Shown: positions 1-6,937 of the stretch, in pieces | Layout of the letters: each line of letters starts with the position of its first letter | Numbering within the stretch: position 1 is the first letter of the stretch | NCBI GenBank assembly: GCA_038227745.1 | Contig: JBBRPS010000324.1 | Location: 1-10,728 of the forward strand | Origin: DASPXY01 sp038227745 | GTDB lineage: Bacteria > Planctomycetota > Planctomycetia > Gemmatales > Gemmataceae | Direction of reading: 5' to 3' | DNA: 10,728 bases | Translations under genes and position numbers: made by a program | Notes under the pieces: model-generated | The model's database searches: none | What the model saw: the letters and a program-made list of their open reading frames with translations, nothing else | Told to the model about the DNA's origin: nothing

Positions 1-2892
1 CGGGAGCTGGCTCAACCGCGGCTAAACGAGGGGGTACCGAAGATCGCGGACTTCGGGCTGGCGAAGCGCCTCGACGGGGCAGGGCAGGGGACGGAGAGCG
101 GCGCCATCCTCGGCACGCCCGGCTACATGGCCCCCGAACAGGCCGCCGGCAAGGCCCGCACCGTCGGCCCCGCCGCCGACACCTATGCCCTCGGCGCCAT
201 TCTCTACGAGCTCCTCACCGGTCGCCCGCCATTCACCGCCGCGACCGCCATGGACGCGCTCGTGCAGGTCCTGTCCGCCGAACCGGTGCCGCCGCGCCGC
301 CTCCAGCCGACCGTGCCGCGCGACCTGGAGACGATCTGCCTCAAATGCCTGGAAAAAGACCCGGGCAAGCGCTACGCCACCGCCGAGACCCTCGCCGACG
401 ACTGCGCCGCCTTCCTCCGCGGCGAGCCAATCCGCGCCCGCCCCGTCTCGCCCTGGCGGCGCGCCGCTAAGTGGGCCGGGCGCCGCCCCGCCCTCGCCGC
501 CCTGCTGCTCGTCAGTACCCTCGCCGCCCTGGCCCTGGTGCTGGGCGGCCTGTGGCACAACGCCCGCCTCGGCGCCGCCCTCGACCGCGCCGAGCAGGAG
601 AAGGAGCGTGCCCGGGCCAACTACCGCCTGGCGCGCGAGGCGGTCGAGAAGATGCTCACGCGCGTCGCCGAGGACCGCCTCGCCTACGTGCCGCAGATGG
701 AGCACGCCCGCCGTGAGATCCTGCGCGACGCCCTGGCCTTCTACCTCCGCTTCCTCGACGCCGACGCCGCCGACCCAGAGGCCCGCCACGACGCTGCCCG
801 CGCCCACGCCCGCGTCGGCCTCATCAACCAGTTACTGGGGAAACAGGCCGAGGCGGAGGAGGGCTTTCGCAAGGCCATCGCGCTGCTCGAAGAGCTGTCG
901 GCCGAGTCGCCCGGCAACGCCGGCCTGCTCGACGAGCTGGCCGACCAACACCACAACCTCGCCCTGCTGTGGCAGCGCGGCGGCCGTTTCGCCGAGGCGC
1001 GGGCCGCCTTCGGCACGGCGCTCGACCTGGGAGCGCGGCTGGTCGAGGACTCCCCCGCCGAGCCGCTCTACCGCCGCCACCTCGCCGGCGCCCGCAACAA
1101 TCTCGCCATCCTGCTGGAGACGCTCGGCGACCTCGGCACGGCCGAGAAGTTCTACCGCCTCGCCCTCGCCGACTACGAGCGCCTGCACGCCGGCGACCCC
1201 ACCCACCGCATCTACCGCCAGCACATGGCCCTGATCCACAACAACCTCGCCATCCTGTTCCAGACCGCCGGCCGCGTGAAAGAGGCGGAGGCGCCCTGCG
1301 CCCGGGCCATCGAGCTGCAGGATAAGCTCGTCGCCGAAGCGCCGCAGGCGCCGGCGTACCGCCTCGAACTCGCCGCCAGCGAGCTGACGCGCCGCAACCT
1401 CCTCGTGCAGGCCGGCCGCCGCGACCAGGCGGTGCAGGCCGCCCGCCGCGCCGAGGGCCTGTATCGCCGACTCGTGGCCGACTTCCCGGGCATCCCCGTG
1501 TACCGCAGCGGCCTGGCGAAGGGCTGCATCAACCTCGGCACCCTGCTGGGCGGCGAGCGCGATTCCGGGCCGGCACGGGACGCCCTGCTCGAGGCGCTGT
1601 CCCTGTCCCGGCAACTGCTGGCCGACCTTCCCGATGCGCCGGAACCGGCGGAGGGTTTGGCGACTGCCCTCCTCGCCTGGGCCGGCCTGCGCCAGTCCGA
1701 GGGCACTCCCGCGGAGGCCGAACAGGCCTGTCGCGAGGCCGAAGCGCTGCTGGAGAAGGTCGTGGCCCGCGCCCCCGCCCTGCCGGGGCCGCGCAGCCTC
1801 CTGGGGCGGTGCCGCGAGGAGCGGGCCAGGGCCCTCGCCGCCCTCGGCCGCCCCCGCGACGCCGAGCAGGCGTATCAGCAGGCCCTCGCCGCCCTGATCC
1901 GGCTCGTCGCGGATTTCCCGCAAGCGGCCGCCTGGCGCGACACGCTGGCCTCCGCCCGGATGAACCTGGCTCGCCTGCTCCAGGGGCAGAAGCGCTTCCG
2001 CGAGGCCGGCCGGCTCCTCGATGAGTCCCTGGCAGACTGGCGGAAGCTGGCCGACGCCTTTCCCGCAGTCCCGGGCTATCGGCGGCACCTGGGGTGGGGC
2101 CTGGTCAACTTGTCGAACGTACTGAAGGCGGCGGGCGACCCGGCCGGCGGCAAGCGCTTCATTGAGGACGCCCTGCGCGTGCAGGAGCAGCTGGCCGAGG
2201 AGTCTCCCGACGTCGCCGAGTACCGGCAGGAACTGGCGAAGTCCTACTTCAACCTCGCCAACCTGCTCGCCCCGACGGCCAGCCTGAACACCCGGAAGAG
2301 TGCCTACAATCGCGCCCTGGCGCTGCAAGAGGCCCTCGTCGCGGACCATCCGAAGGTCGCCGCTTACCACCTGGAGTTCGCCGCCTCGCTGCACCAGATG
2401 ACCAGGCTCTTCCTCCAGGCGCAGGTCGGGCCGGAAATGACGCGCAACCTCGCGCGGCTGGCCGTCGAACACCAGCGGGAGGGCCTGAAGCTGGACCGCC
2501 AGGATCCCGCCCGTTCCCTTGTCCTGAAGGAGTACCACTGGTGGTGGGCGAGAACCCTGCTGGCGCAGCGCCGGCACGGCGAGGTCGAGCCGGCCGCCTT
2601 GCAGTTGGCGGAACTGGACCCCGCCGACAGCAAGGGCTGGTTCAACGCGGCGTGGTTCCTGGCCCAATGCGCGCCGCTGGCGCGGGACGACGCGACCCTG
2701 AAGGAGGGGAAGCGCACGGAAGCCGCGCGCGCCTATGCCGACCGGGCCGTGCAGTTGCTGCGCCGCGCCGTCGAGACGGGATACAAGGACGCCGAGGGGT
2801 TGCGGACCAACAGCGGCTTCGACGCGCTCCGGCAGCGCGAGGACTTTCAGGCCATCCTCCGCGAGCTGCGCGAGGGGAAGCGGCCGAAGTGA
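1..2892 (+). CDS. Membrane-anchored Ser/Thr protein kinase with long TPR tail (5' part outside window)
   Basis: This is a eukaryote-like Ser/Thr kinase of the planctomycete type. The frame is open from base 1, so the ATG at 127 is internal: it encodes the Met of the P+1 loop. Seen, numbering from base 1: DFG at residues 17-19, GTPGYMAPEQ with APE at 44-46, the GPAADTYALGAILYELLTG helix, and the kinase C-lobe to about residue 150. One hydrophobic segment follows at about 163-185 (PALAALLLVSTLAALALV), then a charged linker and eleven TPR-like units of exactly 48 residues each (bases 805-2388), then a degenerate helical end. The N-lobe and HRD loop lie upstream. The catalytic part should be cytosolic and the TPR part on the other side of the membrane, where it could bind protein partners; that topology is inferred. 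A stem-loop lies 33 bases after the TGA. The kinase and TPR assignment is secure; substrate unknown. Confidence 0.95.
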   Translation, partial: RELAQPRLNEGVPKIADFGLAKRLDGAGQGTESGAILGTPGYMAPEQAAGKARTVGPAADTYALGAILYELLTGRPPFTAATAMDALVQVLSAEPVPPRRLQPTVPRDLETICLKCLEKDPGKRYATAETLADDCAAFLRGEPIRARPVSPWRRAAKWAGRRPALAALLLVSTLAALALVLGGLWHNARLGAALDRAEQEKERARANYRLAREAVEKMLTRVAEDRLAYVPQMEHARREILRDALAFYLRFLDADAADPEARHDAARAHARVGLINQLLGKQAEAEEGFRKAIALLEELSAESPGNAGLLDELADQHHNLALLWQRGGRFAEARAAFGTALDLGARLVEDSPAEPLYRRHLAGARNNLAILLETLGDLGTAEKFYRLALADYERLHAGDPTHRIYRQHMALIHNNLAILFQTAGRVKEAEAPCARAIELQDKLVAEAPQAPAYRLELAASELTRRNLLVQAGRRDQAVQAARRAEGLYRRLVADFPGIPVYRSGLAKGCINLGTLLGGERDSGPARDALLEALSLSRQLLADLPDAPEPAEGLATALLAWAGLRQSEGTPAEAEQACREAEALLEKVVARAPALPGPRSLLGRCREERARALAALGRPRDAEQAYQQALAALIRLVADFPQAAAWRDTLASARMNLARLLQGQKRFREAGRLLDESLADWRKLADAFPAVPGYRRHLGWGLVNLSNVLKAAGDPAGGKRFIEDALRVQEQLAEESPDVAEYRQELAKSYFNLANLLAPTASLNTRKSAYNRALALQEALVADHPKVAAYHLEFAASLHQMTRLFLQAQVGPEMTRNLARLAVEHQREGLKLDRQDPARSLVLKEYHWWWARTLLAQRRHGEVEPAALQLAELDPADSKGWFNAAWFLAQCAPLARDDATLKEGKRTEAARAYADRAVQLLRRAVETGYKDAEGLRTNSGFDALRQREDFQAILRELREGKRPK
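805..2388 (+). repeat. Eleven in-phase 48-codon TPR-like repeats
   Basis: Eleven consecutive units of 144 bp follow each other without any insertion or deletion. The unit reads roughly NLAxLLxxxGRxxEAExxY, then xxALxLxxxLVAxxPxxPxY, then RxxLAxx. The helix A/helix B pair matches a TPR, but each unit is 14 residues longer than the canonical 34. Unit starts can be followed at 805, 949, 1093, 1237, 1381, 1525, 1669, 1813, 1957, 2101 and 2245. A decayed twelfth unit seems to begin at 2389. At DNA level the units have diverged, so this is an old expansion. Confidence 0.85.
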
Positions 2893-2925
2893 CACGGTGC
2901 GGTGAACGCTCTTACCGCAAAAAGC

Positions 2926-2957
2926 ACAGGCCCACGAGGTGTCCCTCGTGGGCCTGT
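2926..2957. terminator. Strong stem-loop between convergent genes, likely bidirectional terminator
   Basis: Two perfectly complementary 14-bp arms (2926-2939 and 2944-2957) enclose a 4-base loop TGTC. The left side is preceded by CAAAAAGC and the right side is followed by CTGCTTCATT, so the T-richness is better for minus-strand transcripts (AAAAA reads as TTTTT there) than for plus-strand ones. It lies 33 bases after the kinase stop and 31 bases before the stop of the convergent small gene, the right place for a shared terminator. Its arm core GCCCACG and loop start TGTC resemble the palindrome at 8880-8907. Confidence 0.75.
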
Positions 2958-2988
2958 CTGCTTCATTCGCCAGCGGCCGCGGGCCGGC

Positions 2989-3234
2989 TCAGCGGACGAA
3001 CGCCTCGACGCGGTAGTGTTGCCGCAGGTGGTGGGCGACGCGGTGGGCGTGCTCGTGCGTGTGGTAGGTGCCGTACCGGGCCCACGAGCTAGCCGGGTCG
3101 TACCTGTAGTACACCGTGTAGTGGCGGTGATGCCCGCCGTGCTGCGCCTCGGCCTTCGGGGCGGTGACCGTCATCGGCGCCGCCAGCGCCACCGCCGTCA
3201 CCACCGTCAGGACCAGCTTGCGAAGAAACGTCAT
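2989..3234 (-). CDS. Small exported His/Tyr-rich protein of unknown function (81 aa)
   Basis: The frame can be extended upstream to 3375, but the ATG at 3234 is chosen because AAGGAG stands 7 bases before it and because a clean signal peptide begins there: MTFLRKLVLTVVTAVALAA, followed by a likely cleavage after AEA near residue 30. The mature part is about 50 residues, rich in His and Tyr, ending in a Tyr-strand, a THEHAHRVAHHLRQHY helix and a short VEAFVR strand. That strand-helix-strand order resembles small SPOR-like or metal-binding folds, but this is only inference. Small exported proteins with this flavour are, as I recall, common in planctomycete genomes. It converges on the large kinase across a shared stem-loop. 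I do not recognise a specific family and assign no function. Confidence 0.7.
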   Translation of the reverse strand: MTFLRKLVLTVVTAVALAAPMTVTAPKAEAQHGGHHRHYTVYYRYDPASSWARYGTYHTHEHAHRVAHHLRQHYRVEAFVR

Positions 3235-3241
3235 CGGAAAA

Positions 3242-3247
3242 CTCCTT
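3242..3247 (-). promoter_or_regulatory. Shine-Dalgarno that fixes the start of the small exported protein
   Basis: On the minus strand AAGGAG is followed by 7 bases and then the ATG at 3234. No other in-frame start has such a site, and starting there exposes the signal peptide at the N-terminus. Confidence 0.75.
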
Positions 3248-3278
3248 GCTGTCTTGCAGCGTTCATGGACGGAAGAAT

Positions 3279-3382
3279 GAGTCGGTTTGACTCGGGGCCA
3301 CTCGCCCGGCCTGTCGCCGGGCTTTCGGTCGCCCCTTCGCAAGGAGAATTGCCGCGGCCGCGCGGGAGCGGCCAACTTTTTT
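3279..3382 (+). other. Three consecutive small hairpins ending in a T-run (possible terminator or structured RNA)
   Basis: In the 166-base gap between the small exported gene and the PAQR gene three inverted repeats follow each other: GAGTC/GACTC (3279-3293, 5-base loop), GCCCGGC/GCCGGGC (3304-3322, 5-base loop, then TTT), and GGCCGC/GCGGCC (3356-3373, 6-base loop) followed by AAC and six T (3377-3382). The last has the form of an intrinsic terminator for plus-strand transcription, yet no plus-strand gene precedes it after the kinase terminator. It could end a small plus-strand RNA antisense to the leader of the small exported gene, or the hairpins could act in the minus-strand leader. Neither is proven. 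Confidence 0.35.
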
Positions 3383-3400
3383 CAGGCGCCTGTCAGTGCG

Positions 3401-4234
3401 TTAGCCGGTCCGCGAGCGGTCGGCGCCCGGCCGCGGCGACTCGGCAGGCACGCGCACCGCGGCAGGCACGAACGTGGTCCGCGCGGCCGGCACCGCACCC
3501 GAGGCGAACTGCCAGACGAACCACCAGTGCAGGCCGGCGCCGACCAGCACCGCGAGGTGGAACAGCTCGTGCGCGTTGACGACGCCGGGGATGACGGTGA
3601 ACCAGTGCAGGAACTCCATCACGGCGCCCACGGTGTAGGCCAGGGCGCCCAGGAGCAGCGGGGCGACGAAGCGCGTGCCGAAGCGCTGCCACAGCACCAT
3701 CGCCGAGAACACCCCGACCCAGCCCAGCCCCAGGTAGAGCGACAGGCCCAGCAGCTCGGGCAGGGAGCGCAAGAAGATGGCCTTGAGCGTGATGCCGGTG
3801 AGCGCGGCGGCCCAGATGAGCAGCAGGGGCACCCAGCGCCAGACGCCCCGGGAGAGGATGCCGTGCGCCGGCGTGAACGTGCCCGCGATCAGCACGAAGA
3901 TGGCGCTGTGGTCGAGCCGCTCCATCACCGCCCGACCGCCGCCGCGCGGCAGCATGTGGTAGACGGCGCTCATCGAGAAGAGGAACACGCACGCGAAGGC
4001 GTAGACGCCGAGGAACGCAACCCGGACCGGGTCACCCCGGCCGCGCCGCAGCAGCGGCACGGCGAGGCACGCGAAGACGACCGCACCGAGCAGGTGGCTG
4101 ATCGAGCTGACGGGATCGTAAAAGCCGGAGAGGCGGTAGAGGTCGGTCTGCGCCAGCAAGCGGTTTTCTCCTTCAGCGGGTGCGGCCCCCGTGGCCGGTC
4201 CCGCATATTCTAGCTCCGCCGTGGACACCGCCAA
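3401..4234 (-). CDS. PAQR / haemolysin III-like seven-helix membrane protein
   Basis: The protein (277 aa) belongs to the haemolysin III / YqfA branch of the PAQR family, integral inner-membrane proteins with seven helices and a proposed metal site. Seen, in order: YDPVSSISHLLG before helix 1 (residues 39-50), SAVYH at 89-93 in helix 2, LDHSAIFVLIAGTFTP at 107-122, a run of further hydrophobic helices, GAVMEFLHW at 203-211, and HELFH at 222-226 in the last helix. These supply the family's conserved Asp and the three His of the metal site (H93, H222, H226). The biological role of bacterial members is not settled; haemolysin is a historical name. The start is uncertain: TTG at 4234 or GTG at 4228, both with weak ribosome binding sites. 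It ends with a 30-residue Pro/Arg-rich tail. The gene diverges from the DUF1501 gene. Confidence 0.88.
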   Translation of the reverse strand: MAVSTAELEYAGPATGAAPAEGENRLLAQTDLYRLSGFYDPVSSISHLLGAVVFACLAVPLLRRGRGDPVRVAFLGVYAFACVFLFSMSAVYHMLPRGGGRAVMERLDHSAIFVLIAGTFTPAHGILSRGVWRWVPLLLIWAAALTGITLKAIFLRSLPELLGLSLYLGLGWVGVFSAMVLWQRFGTRFVAPLLLGALAYTVGAVMEFLHWFTVIPGVVNAHELFHLAVLVGAGLHWWFVWQFASGAVPAARTTFVPAAVRVPAESPRPGADRSRTG

Positions 4235-4291
4235 TCGTCCGCGCCCGGTTCAACCACCCGGGTTCGGTTGCGGCGGCCCCGGCGAAAATCC

Positions 4292-4321
4292 TTGCCGGGC
4301 CGCATCCTCCCCGGCTAACAT
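4292..4321 (+). promoter_or_regulatory. Candidate housekeeping promoter of the DUF1501 gene
   Basis: TTGCCG (4292-4297) and TAACAT (4316-4321) are 18 bases apart in the divergent gap, a reasonable match to -35 and -10 boxes. Transcription would start near 4328, about 40 bases before the ATG at 4368. This would exclude the upstream in-frame starts at 4191 and 4320. The match is by eye in GC-rich DNA and is therefore weak evidence. Confidence 0.35.
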
Positions 4322-4367
4322 GAGGATCGTTCGAGCCGCCCTTAAAGATCCCGTGGAGAACGCTGCC

Positions 4368-5762
4368 ATGCTGGGCCTTGAAGTCAACCGGGGCGTGCGC
4401 CACTGCGACGGCCTGACCCGCCGCGAACTGCTGCGCGCCGGGGCGGTCGGCCTGGGGGGCCTGACGCTCCCCGCCCTGCTGCGCCTCGAACACGCCGCGG
4501 CGGCGGCGGCGGCGCGGCCTGCCGGCCGCGCCCGCTCGGTCATCATGCTGTTCCTCTCGGGTGGGCCGTCGCACCTCGACATGTGGGACCTCAAGCCCGA
4601 TGCGCCCGAGGAGATCCGCGGCACCTTCCGCCCCATCGACACCCGCGCCCCTGGCGTGCGCATCAGCGAGCACCTGCCGCGCACCGCCGCCGTCGCCGAC
4701 CACTGCGCCGTCCTGCGCTCGGTCCGGCACGTGAGCGGCAACCACCCCGCGGCCGCCTACTGGATGATGGCCGGCAGCCCGATGACCCGTGTGGCGCCGC
4801 AGGGCGTCACCATGAGCCGCGAGGACCGGCCGCACCCCGGCAGCGTGCTGGCGCTGAAGCTGCCGCCGAGCCACGGCCTGCCGCCGTTCGTCATGGTGCC
4901 CGAGGCCATCTCGCCCGTCGGCCCCGAGCGCCCTGGCCAGCACGCCGGCTTCCTCGGCGCCGCCCACGACCCCTACCGCGTCAACAGCGACCCGAACAGT
5001 CCTCGTTATTCCCCCGGCGCTCTCGCCCCGGACAGTGCCCTGTGCGGCGAGCGCCTCGACGAGCGCCGCAGCCTGCTGCGCCAGGTCAGCCGCCAGGCAC
5101 GCCACCTCGAGGAGGCCGCCGCCGCGCGCACGCTCGACCCGTACTACACGCGCGCCTTCGACCTGATCTCCTCGCCGGCCGCCCAGCGCGCCTTCGACCT
5201 GTCCGCCGAGTCGGCCGCCACGCGCGACCGTTACGGCCGGCACGTCTTCGGGCAATCCGTCCTGCTGGCGCGACGCCTGGTCGAGGCCGGCGTGCGCCTC
5301 GTCCACGTCAACTGGGTGCGGCACGACAACGGCCCCGGCGGCCAGGGCTACGACAGCCACCGCGATCACCTGCGCTGGGCGCGGACGGAACTGCTGCCGC
5401 CGACCGATGCCGCCTTCGCGGCGCTGATCGAGGACCTGGCGCAGCGCGGGCTGCTGGACGAGACGCTGGTGATCCTGACGGGCGAGTTCGGGCGCACGCC
5501 GCGCTTCAACGCGGCGGGCGGCCGCGACCACTGGCCGCACTGCTTCAGCGTGGTGCTGGCGGGCGGAGGCGTCCGCGGCGGACAGGTCCACGGCTCGTCC
5601 GACCGCATGGGCGCCTACCCGACCTCCAACGTCGTCACGCCGCAGGACTTGATGGCGACGCTGTACCACTGCCTCGGCGTCGACCCGCACGGCCTGATCC
5701 ACGATTTGCAGAACCGGCCGTACACCCTCGCCGAGGGCACGCCGCTGCACGCGATTCTGTAA
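4368..5762 (+). CDS. DUF1501 family Tat-exported protein (alkaline phosphatase/sulfatase-like fold)
   Basis: A 464-residue DUF1501 protein, a family greatly expanded in planctomycetes and related to the alkaline phosphatase superfamily; substrates are unknown. Start at ATG 4368 is preferred over 4191 and 4320 because GGAG lies about ten bases upstream and the N-terminus then carries the family's usual CDGLTRRELLRAG Tat signal (Arg pair at 18-19). Seen: FLSGGPSHLDMWD at 62-74, with the Asp/His cluster near the presumed metal site; GNHPAAAYWMMAG; the HDNGPGGQGYDSHRDH segment; TGEFGRTP near 371-378; and GRDHWPHC near 385-392. All hallmark motifs are intact. DUF1501 genes usually follow a DUF1549/DUF1553 (cytochrome-like) gene, but here the upstream neighbour is a divergent PAQR gene, so this copy is solitary. 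A poly-Ala stretch follows the signal. Confidence 0.92.
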   Translation: MLGLEVNRGVRHCDGLTRRELLRAGAVGLGGLTLPALLRLEHAAAAAAARPAGRARSVIMLFLSGGPSHLDMWDLKPDAPEEIRGTFRPIDTRAPGVRISEHLPRTAAVADHCAVLRSVRHVSGNHPAAAYWMMAGSPMTRVAPQGVTMSREDRPHPGSVLALKLPPSHGLPPFVMVPEAISPVGPERPGQHAGFLGAAHDPYRVNSDPNSPRYSPGALAPDSALCGERLDERRSLLRQVSRQARHLEEAAAARTLDPYYTRAFDLISSPAAQRAFDLSAESAATRDRYGRHVFGQSVLLARRLVEAGVRLVHVNWVRHDNGPGGQGYDSHRDHLRWARTELLPPTDAAFAALIEDLAQRGLLDETLVILTGEFGRTPRFNAAGGRDHWPHCFSVVLAGGGVRGGQVHGSSDRMGAYPTSNVVTPQDLMATLYHCLGVDPHGLIHDLQNRPYTLAEGTPLHAIL

Positions 5763-5767
5763 CCGTT

Positions 5768-5870
5768 TAGAGCGATTGGGTTCTATCGTGGCGACAAGCT
5801 GCCAGCTTGGCGCGGAGCGCTCCGCGACAAGCTGGCAGCTTGTCGCCACGGCCGAACGCACACCGCTCTA
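5768..5870. repeat. Nested palindromic element (103 bp) between two co-directional genes
   Basis: The outer ends are TAGAGCG (5768-5774) and CGCTCTA (5864-5870). Inside, 5787-5850 is a 64-bp near-perfect palindrome: 23-bp perfect arms (5787-5809 and 5828-5850), one mismatched pair (5810/5827), and a perfect 16-bp palindrome in the centre (5811-5826). Each half is again a palindrome: 5824-5846 has arms GCGACAAGCTG and CAGCTTGTCGC around a single G, and 5791-5813 is a copy with one changed base. It begins 6 bases after the DUF1501 stop and ends 28 bases before the next ATG. It could terminate the DUF1501 transcript or be a small non-autonomous mobile element; it has no coding capacity. Confidence 0.85.
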
Positions 5871-5898
5871 GCCGCGAGCCCCCTGGAGCCGAGGAATC

Positions 5899-6933
5899 AT
5901 GCCCCACCCCGTCCTGACCCCCGATGAGCTGCGCCGCTGCGCCGAGCGCCTGCCGCGCGTCCACCTCGCCCACCTGCCGACGCCGATGGAGGAGCTGCCG
6001 CGCTTCTCCCGGCGCCTCGGCGGCCCGCGCGTCTTCATCAAGCGCGACGACTGCACCGGCGTGCTGTTCGGCGGCAACAAGACGCGCCACAACGAATTCC
6101 TCATGGCCGACGCCCTCCGCCGCGAGGCCGACGTCGTCGTCTGGGGGGCCGGCGTCCAGTCGAACAACTGCCGCCAGACCGCCGCCTCCTGCGCGAAGCT
6201 CGGCCTGGAGTGCCACCTCTACCTCACGCGCGCCACCCACAACGACGACGTCCAGGGCAACCTCCTCCTCGACCATTTGATGGGCGCGAAGGTCCACATC
6301 GTCGATGTGGCGATGGGGCCGGACATGGACGACCTGCTGCAGGCGAAGGCCGAGGAACTGCGGCGGGCGGGTCGGCGGCCGTATGTCTGGGACCGCGTCA
6401 AGGGCCGGCCCATCGCCGCGGTGAGCTACGCCCTGTGCGCCGCGGAGATGGCCGACGACATGCGCCGCCTCGGCGCCGAGCCGGCCGCGGTGTACGCCGC
6501 CGCGGCCGGGGCGACCGGCGCCGGGCTGGTGCTCGGCCGTGCCGTGCTCGGGCTGTCCTGGCGCGTCCGCCTGGTGTGCCCGATCCGCTGGCCGTGGCGC
6601 GTCGCGGACGATATGGCGGAGGTGGCGAACCAGGCGGCGGCCCTGCTGGAGCTGCCGCACCGCCTGAGCGCCGCCGACGTGGTCGCGACCGAGGACCACG
6701 TCGGCCCGGTGTACGGGTCGGTGACGGCGGAGGGCGTCGAGGCGCTCGACCTGCTGGCGCGCAGCGAGGGCATCCTGCTCGACCCGGCGTACACGGCCAA
6801 GGCGATGGCGGGCCTGATCGCCGACGTGCGCGGCGGCTGGCTGAAGGAGGGCGAGGCGGTGGTGTTCGTCCACACCGGAGGGACGCCCGCCGTGTTCGCC
6901 TACCGCGACGAATTGCTGGCGGCGCGCGGTTAG
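5899..6933 (+). CDS. PLP-dependent D-cysteine desulfhydrase / ACC deaminase family enzyme
   Basis: A 344-residue cytosolic PLP enzyme of the fold-type II family that includes D-cysteine desulfhydrase (D-cysteine to pyruvate, sulfide and ammonia) and ACC deaminase. Seen: VHLAHLPTPMEELPRFS at the N-terminus, FIKRDDCTGVLFGGNKTRH with Lys61 as the presumed Schiff-base lysine, GVQSNNCRQTAASCAKLGL, a Gly-rich AAGATGAGLVLG phosphate-binding loop, DPAYTAKAMAGLI and VFVHTGGTPAVF. In ACC deaminases, as I recall, the last two motifs carry Glu after the Tyr and Leu in HLGG; here both positions are Thr, as in D-cysteine desulfhydrases. His64 replaces the Lys usually following GGNKxR, and SNN replaces SNH/SNQ, so the substrate may differ. 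GAGG and GGAG precede the ATG. Length is normal for the family. Confidence 0.88.
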   Translation: MPHPVLTPDELRRCAERLPRVHLAHLPTPMEELPRFSRRLGGPRVFIKRDDCTGVLFGGNKTRHNEFLMADALRREADVVVWGAGVQSNNCRQTAASCAKLGLECHLYLTRATHNDDVQGNLLLDHLMGAKVHIVDVAMGPDMDDLLQAKAEELRRAGRRPYVWDRVKGRPIAAVSYALCAAEMADDMRRLGAEPAAVYAAAAGATGAGLVLGRAVLGLSWRVRLVCPIRWPWRVADDMAEVANQAAALLELPHRLSAADVVATEDHVGPVYGSVTAEGVEALDLLARSEGILLDPAYTAKAMAGLIADVRGGWLKEGEAVVFVHTGGTPAVFAYRDELLAARG

Positions 6934-6937
6934 ATAG

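Noticed and set aside
22..807. Long open frame on the minus strand opposite the kinase
   Set aside because: It is the antisense of a certain kinase domain; its composition (Gly/Ala/Glu-rich without motifs) is what high-GC codons give on the opposite strand.
832..2895. 687-codon minus-strand frame opposite the TPR region
   Set aside because: Shadow of the TPR gene. Its length comes from high GC at third codon positions, and it shows no motif or start signal.
4191..4367. N-terminal extension of the DUF1501 protein from upstream in-frame starts
   Set aside because: The extension would bury the Tat signal behind 59 residues, has no family resemblance, and would overlap the start of the divergent PAQR gene.
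4173..5861. 562-codon minus-strand frame opposite the DUF1501 gene
   Set aside because: The plus strand contains all DUF1501 motifs in order, so the antisense frame is an artefact of GC-rich coding.
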